64,000 nucleotides of DNA from an uncultured Collinsella sp. (GTDB taxonomy: Bacteria > Actinomycetota > Coriobacteriia > Coriobacteriales > Coriobacteriaceae), in the NCBI GenBank assembly GCA_900541695.1, contig UQKL01000015.1, positions 3,458 through 67,457 on the forward strand, given 5' to 3'. The translations under genes were made by a program, and so were the position numbers. Each line of letters opens with the position of its first letter. Position 1 is the first letter of the stretch. Shown here piece after piece: positions 8,201 to 17,675 of the stretch. The notes under the pieces are model-generated. The model saw only the letters and a program-made list of their open reading frames with translations. It searched no databases and was not told where the DNA came from.

Positions 8201-11200
8201 TCAAGCGAGCATCACTGCAACTAAAACGCTTAATGGCAACAGCCGTATTGGCGGCGCCATCGGCTATGTGGGCAATTATGTCTCGACATTCAACGTTACG
8301 GGCCTTGAGGTCAGCGGAAAAATCGAGACCGGCAATTGCACCAGCGGCAAGATTGCCCAGGTCGGCGGTCTTATCGGCTGCATCGCACAGAGCACCTATG
8401 GGGCTGATGGGGCAATAGCCAACTCGGCCAAAAAGGACGTTAACATTACGGGCCTTTCGTTCAACTCGTTCAAGATGGGAGTCGGAAAGAACGGCGATAA
8501 GCTCAATGGCGTGGGCGGTCTCTTGGGTTATAGCTGGGGCAACGCGGTCGTAACTATCGGAGATGACAACATTAACAAGAGTGAAAACTCCTATGCTTTG
8601 AAAACGACCAACGCTTCTATAATCGCGACTGTGGATGATTCCAAGGAGCTTGGCGGCCTTGTATACGCAGCCAGCGGTCACTGGATTATCAACAACTACG
8701 CCATCGATCTCTCGGGCACAAAGATTAATGCAGGCGCCGCTCAGACGCTCGGCGTTCTAGTTTGCCGCGGCTGCAAGGTGGATGATAAGACGACATATGG
8801 CGTCGAGAGCTACCTAGGCCTGTACTTGGAGGACAGGGCTTATTGGGATACCGCCTATAGGGTGCCCACCGGCGAGGGGGCCATCGTTGCGTCGGGCGTA
8901 ACGTCCTTCGATGAATGGGTTGGCAGCGGTGTAAAACCAAACAACGGCAGCAAGCTCATGGACGCCGACTGGAACACGGTCGTTTCGCTACACACACAGA
9001 AAAACAAGCTGGACATGGACGGCGATTCCACAAAAGACAACAGCTACCATAATCGCTCGTCTTTCGGTCGAAGCCAGAATACGAACGGCAATACCCGCTA
9101 CTTCTACAACCTCGACATAGCCTCTAAGAATTGTGAAGGCGGCTTTAGTGGCAGTCAAATCGATACAGCGGACAAGCTGCTCTTATGGTCTGCTTTCTGC
9201 TATGCTCCCGCCGGTATTCGTTCGACAATCGTTCCCGATGGTACGACAGGGCTCGATGATTCCATAACCATAACGGGCACAATCGATTTGGCCGGCTACA
9301 GCTACTATCCCACTCAACCGATCGGAGAGGTGACGGTTAATAATGCGGCCATCACCTTCTACTACTCCAAGATCAAGGCCGAGCAGAATGGCAACAAGCT
9401 AAACTCCGATGCCACCCAGCACGAGAACATGCACTGCGGTCTTTTTCAAACGGTGGCAGACGGCGATCTCACAGTAAGCAACGTCACTTTGGGTGGTACC
9501 GTTGGGCCCGTTATCAATGACGGAAAGAGCTCTACTGACGCTATTGGCGCGGGCGGAAGCTCATCGGGCGCGCTCGTGTGCCGCTACGTGTATGGGTCCA
9601 GCGACGGCAATGGCACCAAGATTAGAAAGATCTCAATTGATGATCTTACACTCAACAATCTGATTGTCGACGGCGCCAACAGCCCCACGGACGCTAACGC
9701 CTATATGCCTCTGCTTATCAACGAGATGCAGAAGTACGTGAGCCTGAACGCGAAGAATATCAAGACTACTGGGTACACGAGTGGCACCAAGGCGGCTACG
9801 TCGCTGTTCGGAAAGCTTGGTGTAGGCAGTGAGGCCGATCAGGTGACGGCGAAGTTTGAGCAAATCAGCTTGCCCAGCCAAGAGAACAATACGATCTTCA
9901 CCCATGCGAGCCTGCTGGAGAGTTTTGGCTACGGAAGCACGAGCACGGGCTCTGCGGACTACACCTTTACTAAGGCCGATGGCGATGCGGGCAAGGTGAC
10001 CTACGGATCCGAGATTGATGGGAGTACGGAGTACCCGGGCAAGCAGCTTTGGTATTACGACGAAGCGACGTATGGTGCCGTGAGCGGCTATGTGACGGTT
10101 GATGGTAAGAAGGACGGTGACGTCAGGCCTTGGTTCGGTGACTACCTTCCTTATGTTTACAAGGGAAAAGCCGCCGAGGATGGCGTCCAGTATCACGAAA
10201 TTAAAGTCAACCAGCGCATTCCAAAGCTGGTAATGGGATGTGGTACCTACGGCGATCCTTATTCCGTCACAAACGCGGCGGAGATGAATGCCATTGCCAA
10301 CTACATTAATAACATGACGGCGCTTGACGGCTGGGAGGTCACCATTGTCGCCGACCAGGGTAGGCTCTGCACTCGCCGCAGCAGCGATCACTCGACCGAC
10401 AATGAGGTTACGTACGTCTACAAGCAGGCGAACGGTACCGATAATAAATGGGAGAAGAAGACCGGAGACGCGTCGACCAATTCCCCGCAGACGCTGAGCG
10501 ACGAAACCATGCACCGCTATATGCAGAGCGCGTATTACAGCATCGAGCCTACTGAGGGCAATACGATTACTCTCGACGGCGCATCGTTTGGCGGTTTTGG
10601 AAATAGGGCCAACCCGTTTAGGGGCGTCATCGTTGGCAACTTTGGCAGTGATAATAAAAACGCAACCATCAAGATAGAGAATAACGAGGGTTCGCTTCGC
10701 GGCCTTATTCCCTATAGTTACGGCAGCGTGGTGCGCGATCTGAATATTCGCTATGTGAACGCGTCGGCGACTATTACTTATTCTGCCAAGGATGCCGACG
10801 GCGTTCCGACGGCGTTTTTCGGTGGCGTTGTCGGCTGCATCCTTGGTGGCGATAACATTATCGATGGCGTGGTCGTTAATGGGACGACGGCCGAAAACCC
10901 TACAACGGGATTTACCGTCACGGGCGGTGGCGACAAGCCGCATCTTGTTCCCATTGGTGGCTACGTCGGTGCCATTGCGGGTGGCGGCGTGATTTTCCGC
11001 AATATGGACAAAAGCGGAAAATCTTCCTGGCGTGCTGGAACTGGTGACAAATCTCGTGGTCTGGGAAAGGGCAACTTTGATCTCTACAACAATCCCTACG
11101 TCGGTCGCGTGATTGATGGCTATGCCTTTAGCGAGGGCTGTAAGGTTGAAAACGGTAACGCTAACTACCAGATTAACGAGCTCACAAAAAAAGGAACCCC

Positions 11201-14200
11201 CTGTGTCACCACCACGGGCACCGACAACAAGTACCTCGGCACTAACGCCGAGGCTCCTGTGACCATGGTGAAAAACGCCCAGGGCCTTTTGGTGCTCTCG
11301 GCCATCATCAGCTCGGGTGCGGGTGCTGGCGCGGCACATACCAACTACTCCAATAATGGCGTGTTCCGCGGTTCCAAGGCTTACTGGGGCAGCGATTCGC
11401 AAGACCCGGCGATATGCGGCTACCTGTTTGGCAACAAGGAATATGGCAAGGTACGGAATGCTAACTACGCAAATGTGGGCAAGCCTGAGAGTGCTGCCGG
11501 CGATTTCGAAATCGCCAAAAACGACGACCAGAAGGCCCCCGGCAAGCAGGGGTGGCACGGCCCGCTCGACCATGATGACGATGTAAATTCGCCCTACCTG
11601 GTGGCGTCCTACGCTGCCGACTACCAAACGGGCTATGTGTGCGCGTCGAAATCGATCGGCATGAGCTTGGAGTTCAAGCAGGGCGACACCTACGATATGA
11701 CCGACTACGGCACGGGGTACGTGGGCCTAAACGGCCGCTACTATTCCAATGCCTGCAATTCGAACCAGCCGGGCACCGACCGCGACCGTATTACGCCGCA
11801 CGTAGCCACGATCGACGGTAACGGCGCCACCATCACGGTGGGTACCGAAGGCACCGCCTACGGCGTCGTCGAATACGCCGACGACGACTATAAGGTCTCG
11901 GGCGTGGGTGGTCTATTCAGCACCGTGATGTTCACCTCCACCAATGTGGGGCAGAGCGTCACCGCGAACGACGGCGCGCAGGTCAAAGACCTCACCTTTA
12001 GCAACTGCAACGTAGCGCTCACCTATATCGACACCAACGGCGAAGCCAAACCAGGAGAGGCGCCGAACGACCTTACCGGTGCCGGCCTTTTGGCGGGTGC
12101 AACGGGCAACTACGACGACGGCACGTGCGGCATCTACCGCAACGTGCAGATGAAGAACTGCACCGTGTCGGGCGCAAAGAGCGTAGGAGGGCTTCTTGGC
12201 AGCTCGGGCCGCGCCAGACGAACTACGAGCGAAGACAGAACCTATATGGTCGAGTTCGGGGACGGGTGGGGCCCCGCGTATCTCTATGACTGCTCATACA
12301 CTGGCCTTAACGTCACGGGCGAGAAGAATGTCGGTGGCTATGTGGGTACGGTCGCCTCGGCGTGCGGTGTGTGGACAACCGCAAGCACAGGGGTGAGCGA
12401 AAGGACCGTTGGCAAAAACTCGACCATAACTGCCACAGGGACAGTGCCCTACGTGGGCGGCGTGCTCGGCTATGTCGAAAGAAGCGATATCTCGGTCAAC
12501 ACCAACATCGGCACCACCACAGCGGCCCAGTCGTCGTGCACGGCAGTCATCTCTGGGGTAAACGTGCTAGCCACCGGGTCGAACTCCGATGACCATATGG
12601 GCGCCGGCGGCGTGGTCGGACGCGCCCGTGGCGGCGTTATTTCTATGAGCAACGTGCGCATTGATGGCGGAAACGGCACCGAGAACGCCGTCATCGGCGA
12701 TAAGGCCGGAACGAACAATAGCATCTACAATGCGGGCGGCCTGATTGGTGAGGTTACGAGTAGCGGTAGCCCCAACAAGTACTGGTTCGACGACTGCAGT
12801 GTCAAGAATGTCAGCATCGCCGGCACCGGCAAATGCTCGGGCGGGCTTATCGGCTACTTCTTCAGCAATGTGAATATAGCCTGCAACAACATCGCGATCG
12901 AGAACGCTACGATTAAGGGTAACTGGAGCGGCGGTCTGCTGGGCGCGAATAACGCGAGTAACAGCGGATCCGTCGTCATCGACGTTACCAACACAAAGGT
13001 ATCCAACACCACGTTTAGCGAAAGGTCCAACGGCGGCATTATGGGCGACGGGCGCGGCCAGTTCCATCTGTTAAACGTGCTCATGGACAGCAATAGCTAC
13101 AATGCGGGCAAAACCCAGGGCGTACTCTTGGGCGAGGTTGACACGGGGGATGGTAAGTACAGCCTTTCCGCAGCGGGCGTGGAAGTAAAGCCCGGTAGTG
13201 GCAAGACCACGAGCGACCTGCCGCCGATGGTTTACACGACCAATACGAATACGGCTGCTGTTAACGAGAAAACTTATATTGCCTTCGGCGACTACAACGG
13301 CACGGCTGCCGCGCCCAACGAGAACAAAACGCTTTACGGCGCAGGCGATACTGCTACCACGGCAACGAGTCCGTACGTGACCACGAGGCCCGTGAGCACG
13401 CTGGCGGTGCGTGCCTCCGACGGCGACACCACCGACCGCTACCTGTTTGGCGACGGCGCCGCCATTGACACCGCGACGACCATCCAAAGCCAAGCGGGTG
13501 CCCGCGTTCCCGGCCGCTACACCTACACCAACATCGCCGGCATCAATGATGCCGGCGCATACCAAAACACGAGCACCTATAGCGCGGACAGCTCGCGTAG
13601 CACCTATAACGCTAACAACATTACTTCGGGCAAGAAGGCCAAAACTGACTTCCCCGTGCTCGTGATTCCGGGCAACGATACCACGACGGTGGAGAGCTAC
13701 CTGAACATCGTGACCAATGGCGGCTTCTCCGATGCCCGCCGCCTCAACGGCAGCACCGCGCATGTGACCGCCACCGCCGAGGTCTTCTCGCTCGCCGATA
13801 ACGGCACCTTCGTCAAGGACGTAGCCGCCTCGCAAGCGCCCACGCTCAAGGTGCTCAACAATGGCACGAGCTCTATGGCATTCCGCGCGAGCACCGACTG
13901 GGACAATGAGCAGGGGCGCTTCACGCTGCTTACGGTCACCTTTAGCGAGGCCGGCCAGAGCTACCGTGTACAGGTACCCATCATCGTCAAGCGCATGCTC
14001 GAGATCGACTTTACCGCCACCTACTCCGAAGGTGCGAACTTCAAGGCTGCCGACTATGCGACAAAATACGACAAGCACGTACTTGTGAGCAGCGGCGACA
14101 CCATGACCGGCTACCTTACCTGGACCTATGGCAGCGCTCGGGGCAAGCCGGTCGATTACGGCTGGAACACGCTGCTCGAAGCCGGCGGCTCTATGGGTCC

Positions 14201-16022
14201 GCTCAACAAGAGCATTACCTTCGGTGCCACGCTGCCCGAGGGTACACAGCTCACACTCGTGGACACGGCCAACAACAGCCGCGAATATCACTACACGGTG
14301 GGCACGGGTGGCGCGACGTCAGTCAAGCTCACCGAGTTTGTGGACGCTGGCAACAAGGCTTACTACACCGAACCGTGGCTGAGCGAAATCGTGGGCGTGA
14401 AGGCCGATGAGGCCAAGGAGGACAAGGACGGCGCTTGGGTCAAGCTCGCCGATGACGAGGTCAAGGACAAGAGCCAGGCCGAACTCGCGAAGATGGCTGG
14501 CGCCAAGGTCGATGGCGCGTACTACCGCGCGCGCACTTCTTCCGACGCGACGGGCACGTTCTATACCCTCTCCGTTGATAAGGAAGAGCCCAAGAGCGAA
14601 AACTTCTACTTGGTGGTGCGCACGCCGGCGGGGTCCGCGGGCGTCAACGGCTACACCGCCACCACGGTGGACACGAGCCTCAACGAGCACATCAACTACC
14701 TGCTGCGAGGCAAGAAAGCAGCCGACGGCAAGGCTGCCGAGGATGGGCACCAGAATACGCCCTCGACCTACAGCGTGGCATCAAACTACACGCACGGCCT
14801 CGTTGACAACAAGCGTAACCTCGTCGACAACAGGGACAGCATCAACCGGATGGAGCTCAAGGAAGCCACCTATTCGCTTTCCATGAACGTGAGCGACACC
14901 GTGACGTTTGACTCGAGCCAGCAATACACGAGCTCTGACGCGCTGTATTATCAGCTCGATTCGTCGCTTGTCACCTATCACGATGGCGTCATCGCGGACT
15001 CGGTAGGATACCCCACGGGCACGCAGGGCACGTATGAGTTCTACGTTAAGGTGGGTGATAGCTACTGCACCTGGGGCGGGTCGGGTTGGAATCTGGCCGG
15101 CACGAAGGAGACCCCAGTGGTGTCGGGCCTTAGTTGGACTGCGAACGGTGGCGACATGTCACTGGTGCTTACCGATGCTGAGGGTAATCCCATCGATATG
15201 TCGGGCCTGCGCGAGATCGCCAAGAACCATGTCAACGCCTTCACCGTTACCATGAGGGCCGCGCTCACCATGACGGAGCCTGCCTGCCAGGCGGGTATCG
15301 TGGCCTCGCAGAACAGCGGCACCGACCGCTACACCAAACCCAACTACCGCGCGTACCTTTCCACGCATGCCGACACGCTCAGCACCAGTAGCAACTCGGC
15401 ATACAACGATGGCGGCGCCGGCTACTACCGTATGGATGTGGGCTCATCGACCATCGCGCTCGAGGCGTCTAAGAAATCCCAGTTGGGCATCAACATCGAT
15501 GACCTCAAGTCCGCTGACGGCGAGATCGCTCTGGTGGGTACCTACGACCTGAGCAAGCTCACGGGCGCCGAGGCTAAGATCGACGCCGCAAACACGGTGA
15601 CCTACACGCTGAGCCTGGAGCAGCGGCAAGATAATGGCGGCTATGCTCCGGTCGGCGATATCTCGAACTACATTACGGTGCTCGGCAGCGATTTCCTAGG
15701 CACGGGTGCGGCATCCGCCGACGGCAACAGCTATGTGTTCACCGACACCAAGACCAACGGCGCGTTCCTCACGCGCGACGGCAACAGCCTTGCCTTTAAG
15801 CATGCCTTCCGCGTTAAAGTGAATACGAATGTTGAGGGTGAGAACCAAACTTACGCAAACTACCGCTTGGTGCTTACGGCCAATATTATGACCGGCAACG
15901 TTGTCGACGACACACCGGTCAACGTTAGCAACCTTGATGGCTATTCGCACTCCGACTACGTGACGTACACGCTAGCGCGCATCAACACCGAGGGCATTCG
16001 GCACGAGACGAAAACCAACTAG
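5295..16022 (+). CDS. Giant secreted repeat protein (3575 residues), putative adhesin with GLUG-like repeats
   Basis: 3575 residues in one uninterrupted frame. Residues 1-30 form a Sec signal peptide (KR start, hydrophobic core, cleavage likely after VFA). Residues about 45-150 are a low-complexity Asp/Ala/Thr/Glu linker. From about 385 to 2580 the motif GG-[LIV]-[LIVM]-G recurs more than 20 times (for example GGLIGEAG at 385, GGLVGYLGEGG, GGLLGSSG, GGIMGDG at 2580), each after a short beta strand. This is the pattern of GLUG repeats in IgA-peptidase-like and adhesin beta-helices. The last ~950 residues are repeat-poor and beta-rich, suggesting Ig-like domains. The C-terminus ends in RHETKTN with no LPxTG motif, membrane helix or charged tail, so sortase anchoring is not supported. 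A ribosome site (GAGGTAGGA) precedes the ATG, and a strong terminator follows. Surface adhesion or matrix formation is inferred from architecture only. Confidence 0.8.
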   Translation: MRTAKRITTACLTAIMIFQALAPSTEVFAQELDAVIEASVSAARAAGNTARSVQDAVATSLQDADQAASDDAATTPGADAGATEGGDGSTNAGESQDSTTDGTTNGDTPTEGDASQDDAAADEGAADEDQADDADTDAAAQASTDPAIKTAGELDGALVDGKVTVNDAGEVTAITFGSNADLIAISNTDPAIYQNASISKTGLSGVDFDVCSAQAVGDLGNLAFQGFGSDAHPFKGTLDLGGRFLTANKTLFNNIELNDNNGTVKLTWKGTDAQPIVAAKVTGAGKTLSAAITVDKPESGDTSVVKLTSPLVGEVTGELTLDATYSTSANSPLAIGMQSSTGNLGLLANTLTAGASLTIAGLNGLPKSFNGTPTIDATGAGANAGGLIGEAGEGAAVTLASNVDVSALSVAGNNAAGGLIGKATRLTLAVDTDNSGKDASGKDISIKPAHSVGSSSAGTYAGGLIGDASFASDFTIENGTFDFGEGVALSVANTTAAPSVGGLFGVLDISNGDVTVNGGLYKSTLQNGADNSNNNGVRGNYGGLVGKLWGQKYGDALHAFTVKGGAEVSFGVGSNGKLAYAGGLVGYLGEGGGSDNVSAVVISGAAVTCATSGYASNNGKYGGAVGVVDTKNVLEVRGLTVKTASGATIGGTNGGFAGVVGSSWLGIVKFSGITDLSDAAFVENDHTAQLIYENFNSLIFAAGSGSDRGATVGGTTEWQYKRPSKPVKIDDIYSYGQVIRLGDSFITLNPTTHELTLPAPLELTNGVYALASLEDFAKLAITWQTNGYYSMVEGVTENNLNGLKSSTITVNGTIDLKGTGLTGFTQDRANDSQVFSGTLNGGGTIKLAVGEPYGMRGNAPLGADDISAGNGKIYRHGRLGLFAAINGAAANSETVSNVTIAGSMRFDNGSAIEAGSLAGAIAGGLTLSGATCETNIACDDTFTNDVNIGGIAGSVSAASTVTFRDSSKAQASITATKTLNGNSRIGGAIGYVGNYVSTFNVTGLEVSGKIETGNCTSGKIAQVGGLIGCIAQSTYGADGAIANSAKKDVNITGLSFNSFKMGVGKNGDKLNGVGGLLGYSWGNAVVTIGDDNINKSENSYALKTTNASIIATVDDSKELGGLVYAASGHWIINNYAIDLSGTKINAGAAQTLGVLVCRGCKVDDKTTYGVESYLGLYLEDRAYWDTAYRVPTGEGAIVASGVTSFDEWVGSGVKPNNGSKLMDADWNTVVSLHTQKNKLDMDGDSTKDNSYHNRSSFGRSQNTNGNTRYFYNLDIASKNCEGGFSGSQIDTADKLLLWSAFCYAPAGIRSTIVPDGTTGLDDSITITGTIDLAGYSYYPTQPIGEVTVNNAAITFYYSKIKAEQNGNKLNSDATQHENMHCGLFQTVADGDLTVSNVTLGGTVGPVINDGKSSTDAIGAGGSSSGALVCRYVYGSSDGNGTKIRKISIDDLTLNNLIVDGANSPTDANAYMPLLINEMQKYVSLNAKNIKTTGYTSGTKAATSLFGKLGVGSEADQVTAKFEQISLPSQENNTIFTHASLLESFGYGSTSTGSADYTFTKADGDAGKVTYGSEIDGSTEYPGKQLWYYDEATYGAVSGYVTVDGKKDGDVRPWFGDYLPYVYKGKAAEDGVQYHEIKVNQRIPKLVMGCGTYGDPYSVTNAAEMNAIANYINNMTALDGWEVTIVADQGRLCTRRSSDHSTDNEVTYVYKQANGTDNKWEKKTGDASTNSPQTLSDETMHRYMQSAYYSIEPTEGNTITLDGASFGGFGNRANPFRGVIVGNFGSDNKNATIKIENNEGSLRGLIPYSYGSVVRDLNIRYVNASATITYSAKDADGVPTAFFGGVVGCILGGDNIIDGVVVNGTTAENPTTGFTVTGGGDKPHLVPIGGYVGAIAGGGVIFRNMDKSGKSSWRAGTGDKSRGLGKGNFDLYNNPYVGRVIDGYAFSEGCKVENGNANYQINELTKKGTPCVTTTGTDNKYLGTNAEAPVTMVKNAQGLLVLSAIISSGAGAGAAHTNYSNNGVFRGSKAYWGSDSQDPAICGYLFGNKEYGKVRNANYANVGKPESAAGDFEIAKNDDQKAPGKQGWHGPLDHDDDVNSPYLVASYAADYQTGYVCASKSIGMSLEFKQGDTYDMTDYGTGYVGLNGRYYSNACNSNQPGTDRDRITPHVATIDGNGATITVGTEGTAYGVVEYADDDYKVSGVGGLFSTVMFTSTNVGQSVTANDGAQVKDLTFSNCNVALTYIDTNGEAKPGEAPNDLTGAGLLAGATGNYDDGTCGIYRNVQMKNCTVSGAKSVGGLLGSSGRARRTTSEDRTYMVEFGDGWGPAYLYDCSYTGLNVTGEKNVGGYVGTVASACGVWTTASTGVSERTVGKNSTITATGTVPYVGGVLGYVERSDISVNTNIGTTTAAQSSCTAVISGVNVLATGSNSDDHMGAGGVVGRARGGVISMSNVRIDGGNGTENAVIGDKAGTNNSIYNAGGLIGEVTSSGSPNKYWFDDCSVKNVSIAGTGKCSGGLIGYFFSNVNIACNNIAIENATIKGNWSGGLLGANNASNSGSVVIDVTNTKVSNTTFSERSNGGIMGDGRGQFHLLNVLMDSNSYNAGKTQGVLLGEVDTGDGKYSLSAAGVEVKPGSGKTTSDLPPMVYTTNTNTAAVNEKTYIAFGDYNGTAAAPNENKTLYGAGDTATTATSPYVTTRPVSTLAVRASDGDTTDRYLFGDGAAIDTATTIQSQAGARVPGRYTYTNIAGINDAGAYQNTSTYSADSSRSTYNANNITSGKKAKTDFPVLVIPGNDTTTVESYLNIVTNGGFSDARRLNGSTAHVTATAEVFSLADNGTFVKDVAASQAPTLKVLNNGTSSMAFRASTDWDNEQGRFTLLTVTFSEAGQSYRVQVPIIVKRMLEIDFTATYSEGANFKAADYATKYDKHVLVSSGDTMTGYLTWTYGSARGKPVDYGWNTLLEAGGSMGPLNKSITFGATLPEGTQLTLVDTANNSREYHYTVGTGGATSVKLTEFVDAGNKAYYTEPWLSEIVGVKADEAKEDKDGAWVKLADDEVKDKSQAELAKMAGAKVDGAYYRARTSSDATGTFYTLSVDKEEPKSENFYLVVRTPAGSAGVNGYTATTVDTSLNEHINYLLRGKKAADGKAAEDGHQNTPSTYSVASNYTHGLVDNKRNLVDNRDSINRMELKEATYSLSMNVSDTVTFDSSQQYTSSDALYYQLDSSLVTYHDGVIADSVGYPTGTQGTYEFYVKVGDSYCTWGGSGWNLAGTKETPVVSGLSWTANGGDMSLVLTDAEGNPIDMSGLREIAKNHVNAFTVTMRAALTMTEPACQAGIVASQNSGTDRYTKPNYRAYLSTHADTLSTSSNSAYNDGGAGYYRMDVGSSTIALEASKKSQLGINIDDLKSADGEIALVGTYDLSKLTGAEAKIDAANTVTYTLSLEQRQDNGGYAPVGDISNYITVLGSDFLGTGAASADGNSYVFTDTKTNGAFLTRDGNSLAFKHAFRVKVNTNVEGENQTYANYRLVLTANIMTGNVVDDTPVNVSNLDGYSHSDYVTYTLARINTEGIRHETKTN

Positions 16023-16031
16023 CTACGCGAG

Positions 16032-16062
16032 GGGCGGCAACCACCCGGTTGCCGCCCTTTTT
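16032..16062 (+). terminator. Rho-independent terminator of the giant-protein operon
   Basis: A perfect 11-bp stem (GGGCGGCAACC at 16032-16042 with GGTTGCCGCCC at 16047-16057) closes a 4-base loop and is followed by TTTTT. It lies 9 bases after the stop. Confidence 0.95.
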
Positions 16063-16092
16063 CTTGTTCGCTTGGCCTACTGCTGCCCCAGC

Positions 16093-16200
16093 TCTCCACC
16101 AACTTTCCAGCTGTCCACTTAACTTACCACTCAAGGTGGAAAGCTGGAAAGTTAAGTGGAAAGCTGGTAAGTTAGGTGGAAAGTTGGAAAGTTGGGAGGT
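16093..16200 (+). repeat. Palindromic ~20-bp repeat array upstream of the AlbA_2 gene
   Basis: GTGGAAAG recurs at 16136, 16156 and 16176, an exact 20-bp period, inside units built from TGGAAAG and AAGTTA/AAGTTG. The left half (16093-16130) carries the same units on the opposite strand, so the block is a large imperfect inverted repeat centred near 16133. Bases 16103-16163 (61 bp) recur at 17711-17771 on the far side of the gene with only two differences. The right end of the array runs into the ribosome site GGGAGG (16194-16199) of the gene. Confidence 0.93.
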
Positions 16201-16205
16201 TCGGC

Positions 16206-17675
16206 ATGAATGAGGAGTGGTTGGCGCAGGTTATCCATCATCTGCGGGCAATAGGAAACGACACCCAGCAGTACGAAGTAAAAGAAGCCAAGGGCGCGCT
16301 CCCCAAAAGCATCGTCGAGACGCTTTCGGCATTTTCCAACGCGCAGGGCGGCTTTATCATCCTCGGCATTTCCGAAAAGAACGGGTTTATGCCCGTCGAG
16401 GGTTTTGATGCCCGCAAGATGCAAGACGCCCTCTCTTCTGCATGTGAAAAGCTGACGCCCGTTGTGAGGCCGGATATCCAAGTGCTCCCCTTCGAGGGTA
16501 AGCTGGTGCTTTGCGCGCGCATCAAAGAAATGCATCCACGCGATAAACCCTGCTATATTGCGGCACGCGGAATGTACGATTCGTCCTTTATCCGTACGGG
16601 CGACGGCGACCGGCGCATGACTCCCTACGAAATCGATCGCTTTATGGAGGAGCATGTTCAGCCTACATACGACGACGAGCCGGTCGAAGGTGCCACGCTC
16701 GATGACCTTGACGCCGATCTTTTGCAAGGGTTTATAAAACGCCAGCGCGAGCTACACCCTAGGCTTTTGGGCACCAGAAGCGACGATGAGATTCTCCTTG
16801 ACCTGCATGTGACCAAAAGGGTGGACGACGCAATCGTGCCGACGCTTGCTGCAATTGTCGCGATGGGACGGTTTCCGCAAAAGTTCTTCCCACGTCTCAA
16901 TGTGACCTTTACGGCGTACCCCGGGACCACAAAAACGCAGCGAGTAAGTGATAACAAGCGTTTTGTGGATTCTCAGACCATTTTGGGTCCGATCCCTTTC
17001 ATGATTGAGGACGTGCTTGCCGCCGTTGCGAGAAACACCCGAAACGCAGCGGTTATCGAGGGCGCGTTCCGGAAAGATGTGCCCGATTATCCGCCCGTGG
17101 CGCTGCGCGAGGCGGTGGCGAACGCGCTCATGCACCGCGACTACTCTTCCGCCGCGCGCGGCTCACAAGTGCAGGTCAACTTGTATATCGACCGCGTCGA
17201 GATTCTCAATCCCGGCGGGCTGTACGGCGACGTAACGATCGATTCGCTGGGAGTTTCTGGGGTTTCGTCATCCAGAAACCAGTTCCTTTCAAATATCCTC
17301 GAGACCACGCCGTACCCAGACGGTGGCTACGTGGTCGAAAATCGCGGCACTGGTTATCAGGAGATAGGTGAGCAGCTCGAGCGGGCAAACATGTTGCCGC
17401 CCGAACCAAAGAACTCGACAGTTTCTTTTTCGTTGACGTTCGATAAGCGAAAGATAATGCGGGCGGAACAGGTGACGTCTGTGGGGCATGTGGACGAGGC
17501 AATCTTGGATTACCTGGCAACACATTCTTCGGCCTCGACCAAGGAGCTCACCGACGCTTCGGGTTTGAGCAGGAGCGCCGTTTCCAACCACATAAAAGGC
17601 TTGATTGGTGCGGGCAAGATTGAGGCGATGGAGCCTCCGCGCAGCCCGCGACAACGGTATCGACTCGCGAAGTAG
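16206..17675 (+). CDS. AlbA_2 (Schlafen-type) / GHKL ATPase-like / winged-helix regulator
   Basis: 489 residues. Residues about 22-130 match the AlbA_2 (Schlafen AlbA) domain: YEVKEAKGALPKSIVETLSAFSN then GGFIILGI. Residues about 295-345 (LREAVANALMHRDYS then EILNPGGLYG) match the HATPase_c_4 module seen in proteins annotated as RecG-like or transcriptional regulators. The C-terminus (about 430-489) is a winged helix-turn-helix (STKELTDASGLSRSAVSNHIKGL). The frame is also open from a GTG at 16176 inside the repeat array. The ATG at 16206 is preferred because GGGAGG sits six bases before it. The gene is bracketed by near-identical palindromic arrays, so it may bind them, or may have been inserted or lost by recombination between them. 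Family members are known from regulators and some defence loci; the role here is open. Confidence 0.85.
   Translation: MNEEWLAQVIHHLRAIGNDTQQYEVKEAKGALPKSIVETLSAFSNAQGGFIILGISEKNGFMPVEGFDARKMQDALSSACEKLTPVVRPDIQVLPFEGKLVLCARIKEMHPRDKPCYIAARGMYDSSFIRTGDGDRRMTPYEIDRFMEEHVQPTYDDEPVEGATLDDLDADLLQGFIKRQRELHPRLLGTRSDDEILLDLHVTKRVDDAIVPTLAAIVAMGRFPQKFFPRLNVTFTAYPGTTKTQRVSDNKRFVDSQTILGPIPFMIEDVLAAVARNTRNAAVIEGAFRKDVPDYPPVALREAVANALMHRDYSSAARGSQVQVNLYIDRVEILNPGGLYGDVTIDSLGVSGVSSSRNQFLSNILETTPYPDGGYVVENRGTGYQEIGEQLERANMLPPEPKNSTVSFSLTFDKRKIMRAEQVTSVGHVDEAILDYLATHSSASTKELTDASGLSRSAVSNHIKGLIGAGKIEAMEPPRSPRQRYRLAK

Noticed and set aside
9633..11627. 664-codon minus-strand frame inside the giant gene
   Set aside because: It lies wholly inside a continuous repeat-encoding frame with a signal peptide; the antisense product has no recognisable domain.
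15900..16022. Sortase (LPxTG) anchor on the giant protein
   Set aside because: The C-terminus has no LPxTG-like motif, hydrophobic helix or basic tail.
16176..16205. GTG start of the AlbA_2 gene inside the repeat array
   Set aside because: The ten extra residues are translated repeat; the ATG at 16206 has a well-placed GGGAGG.
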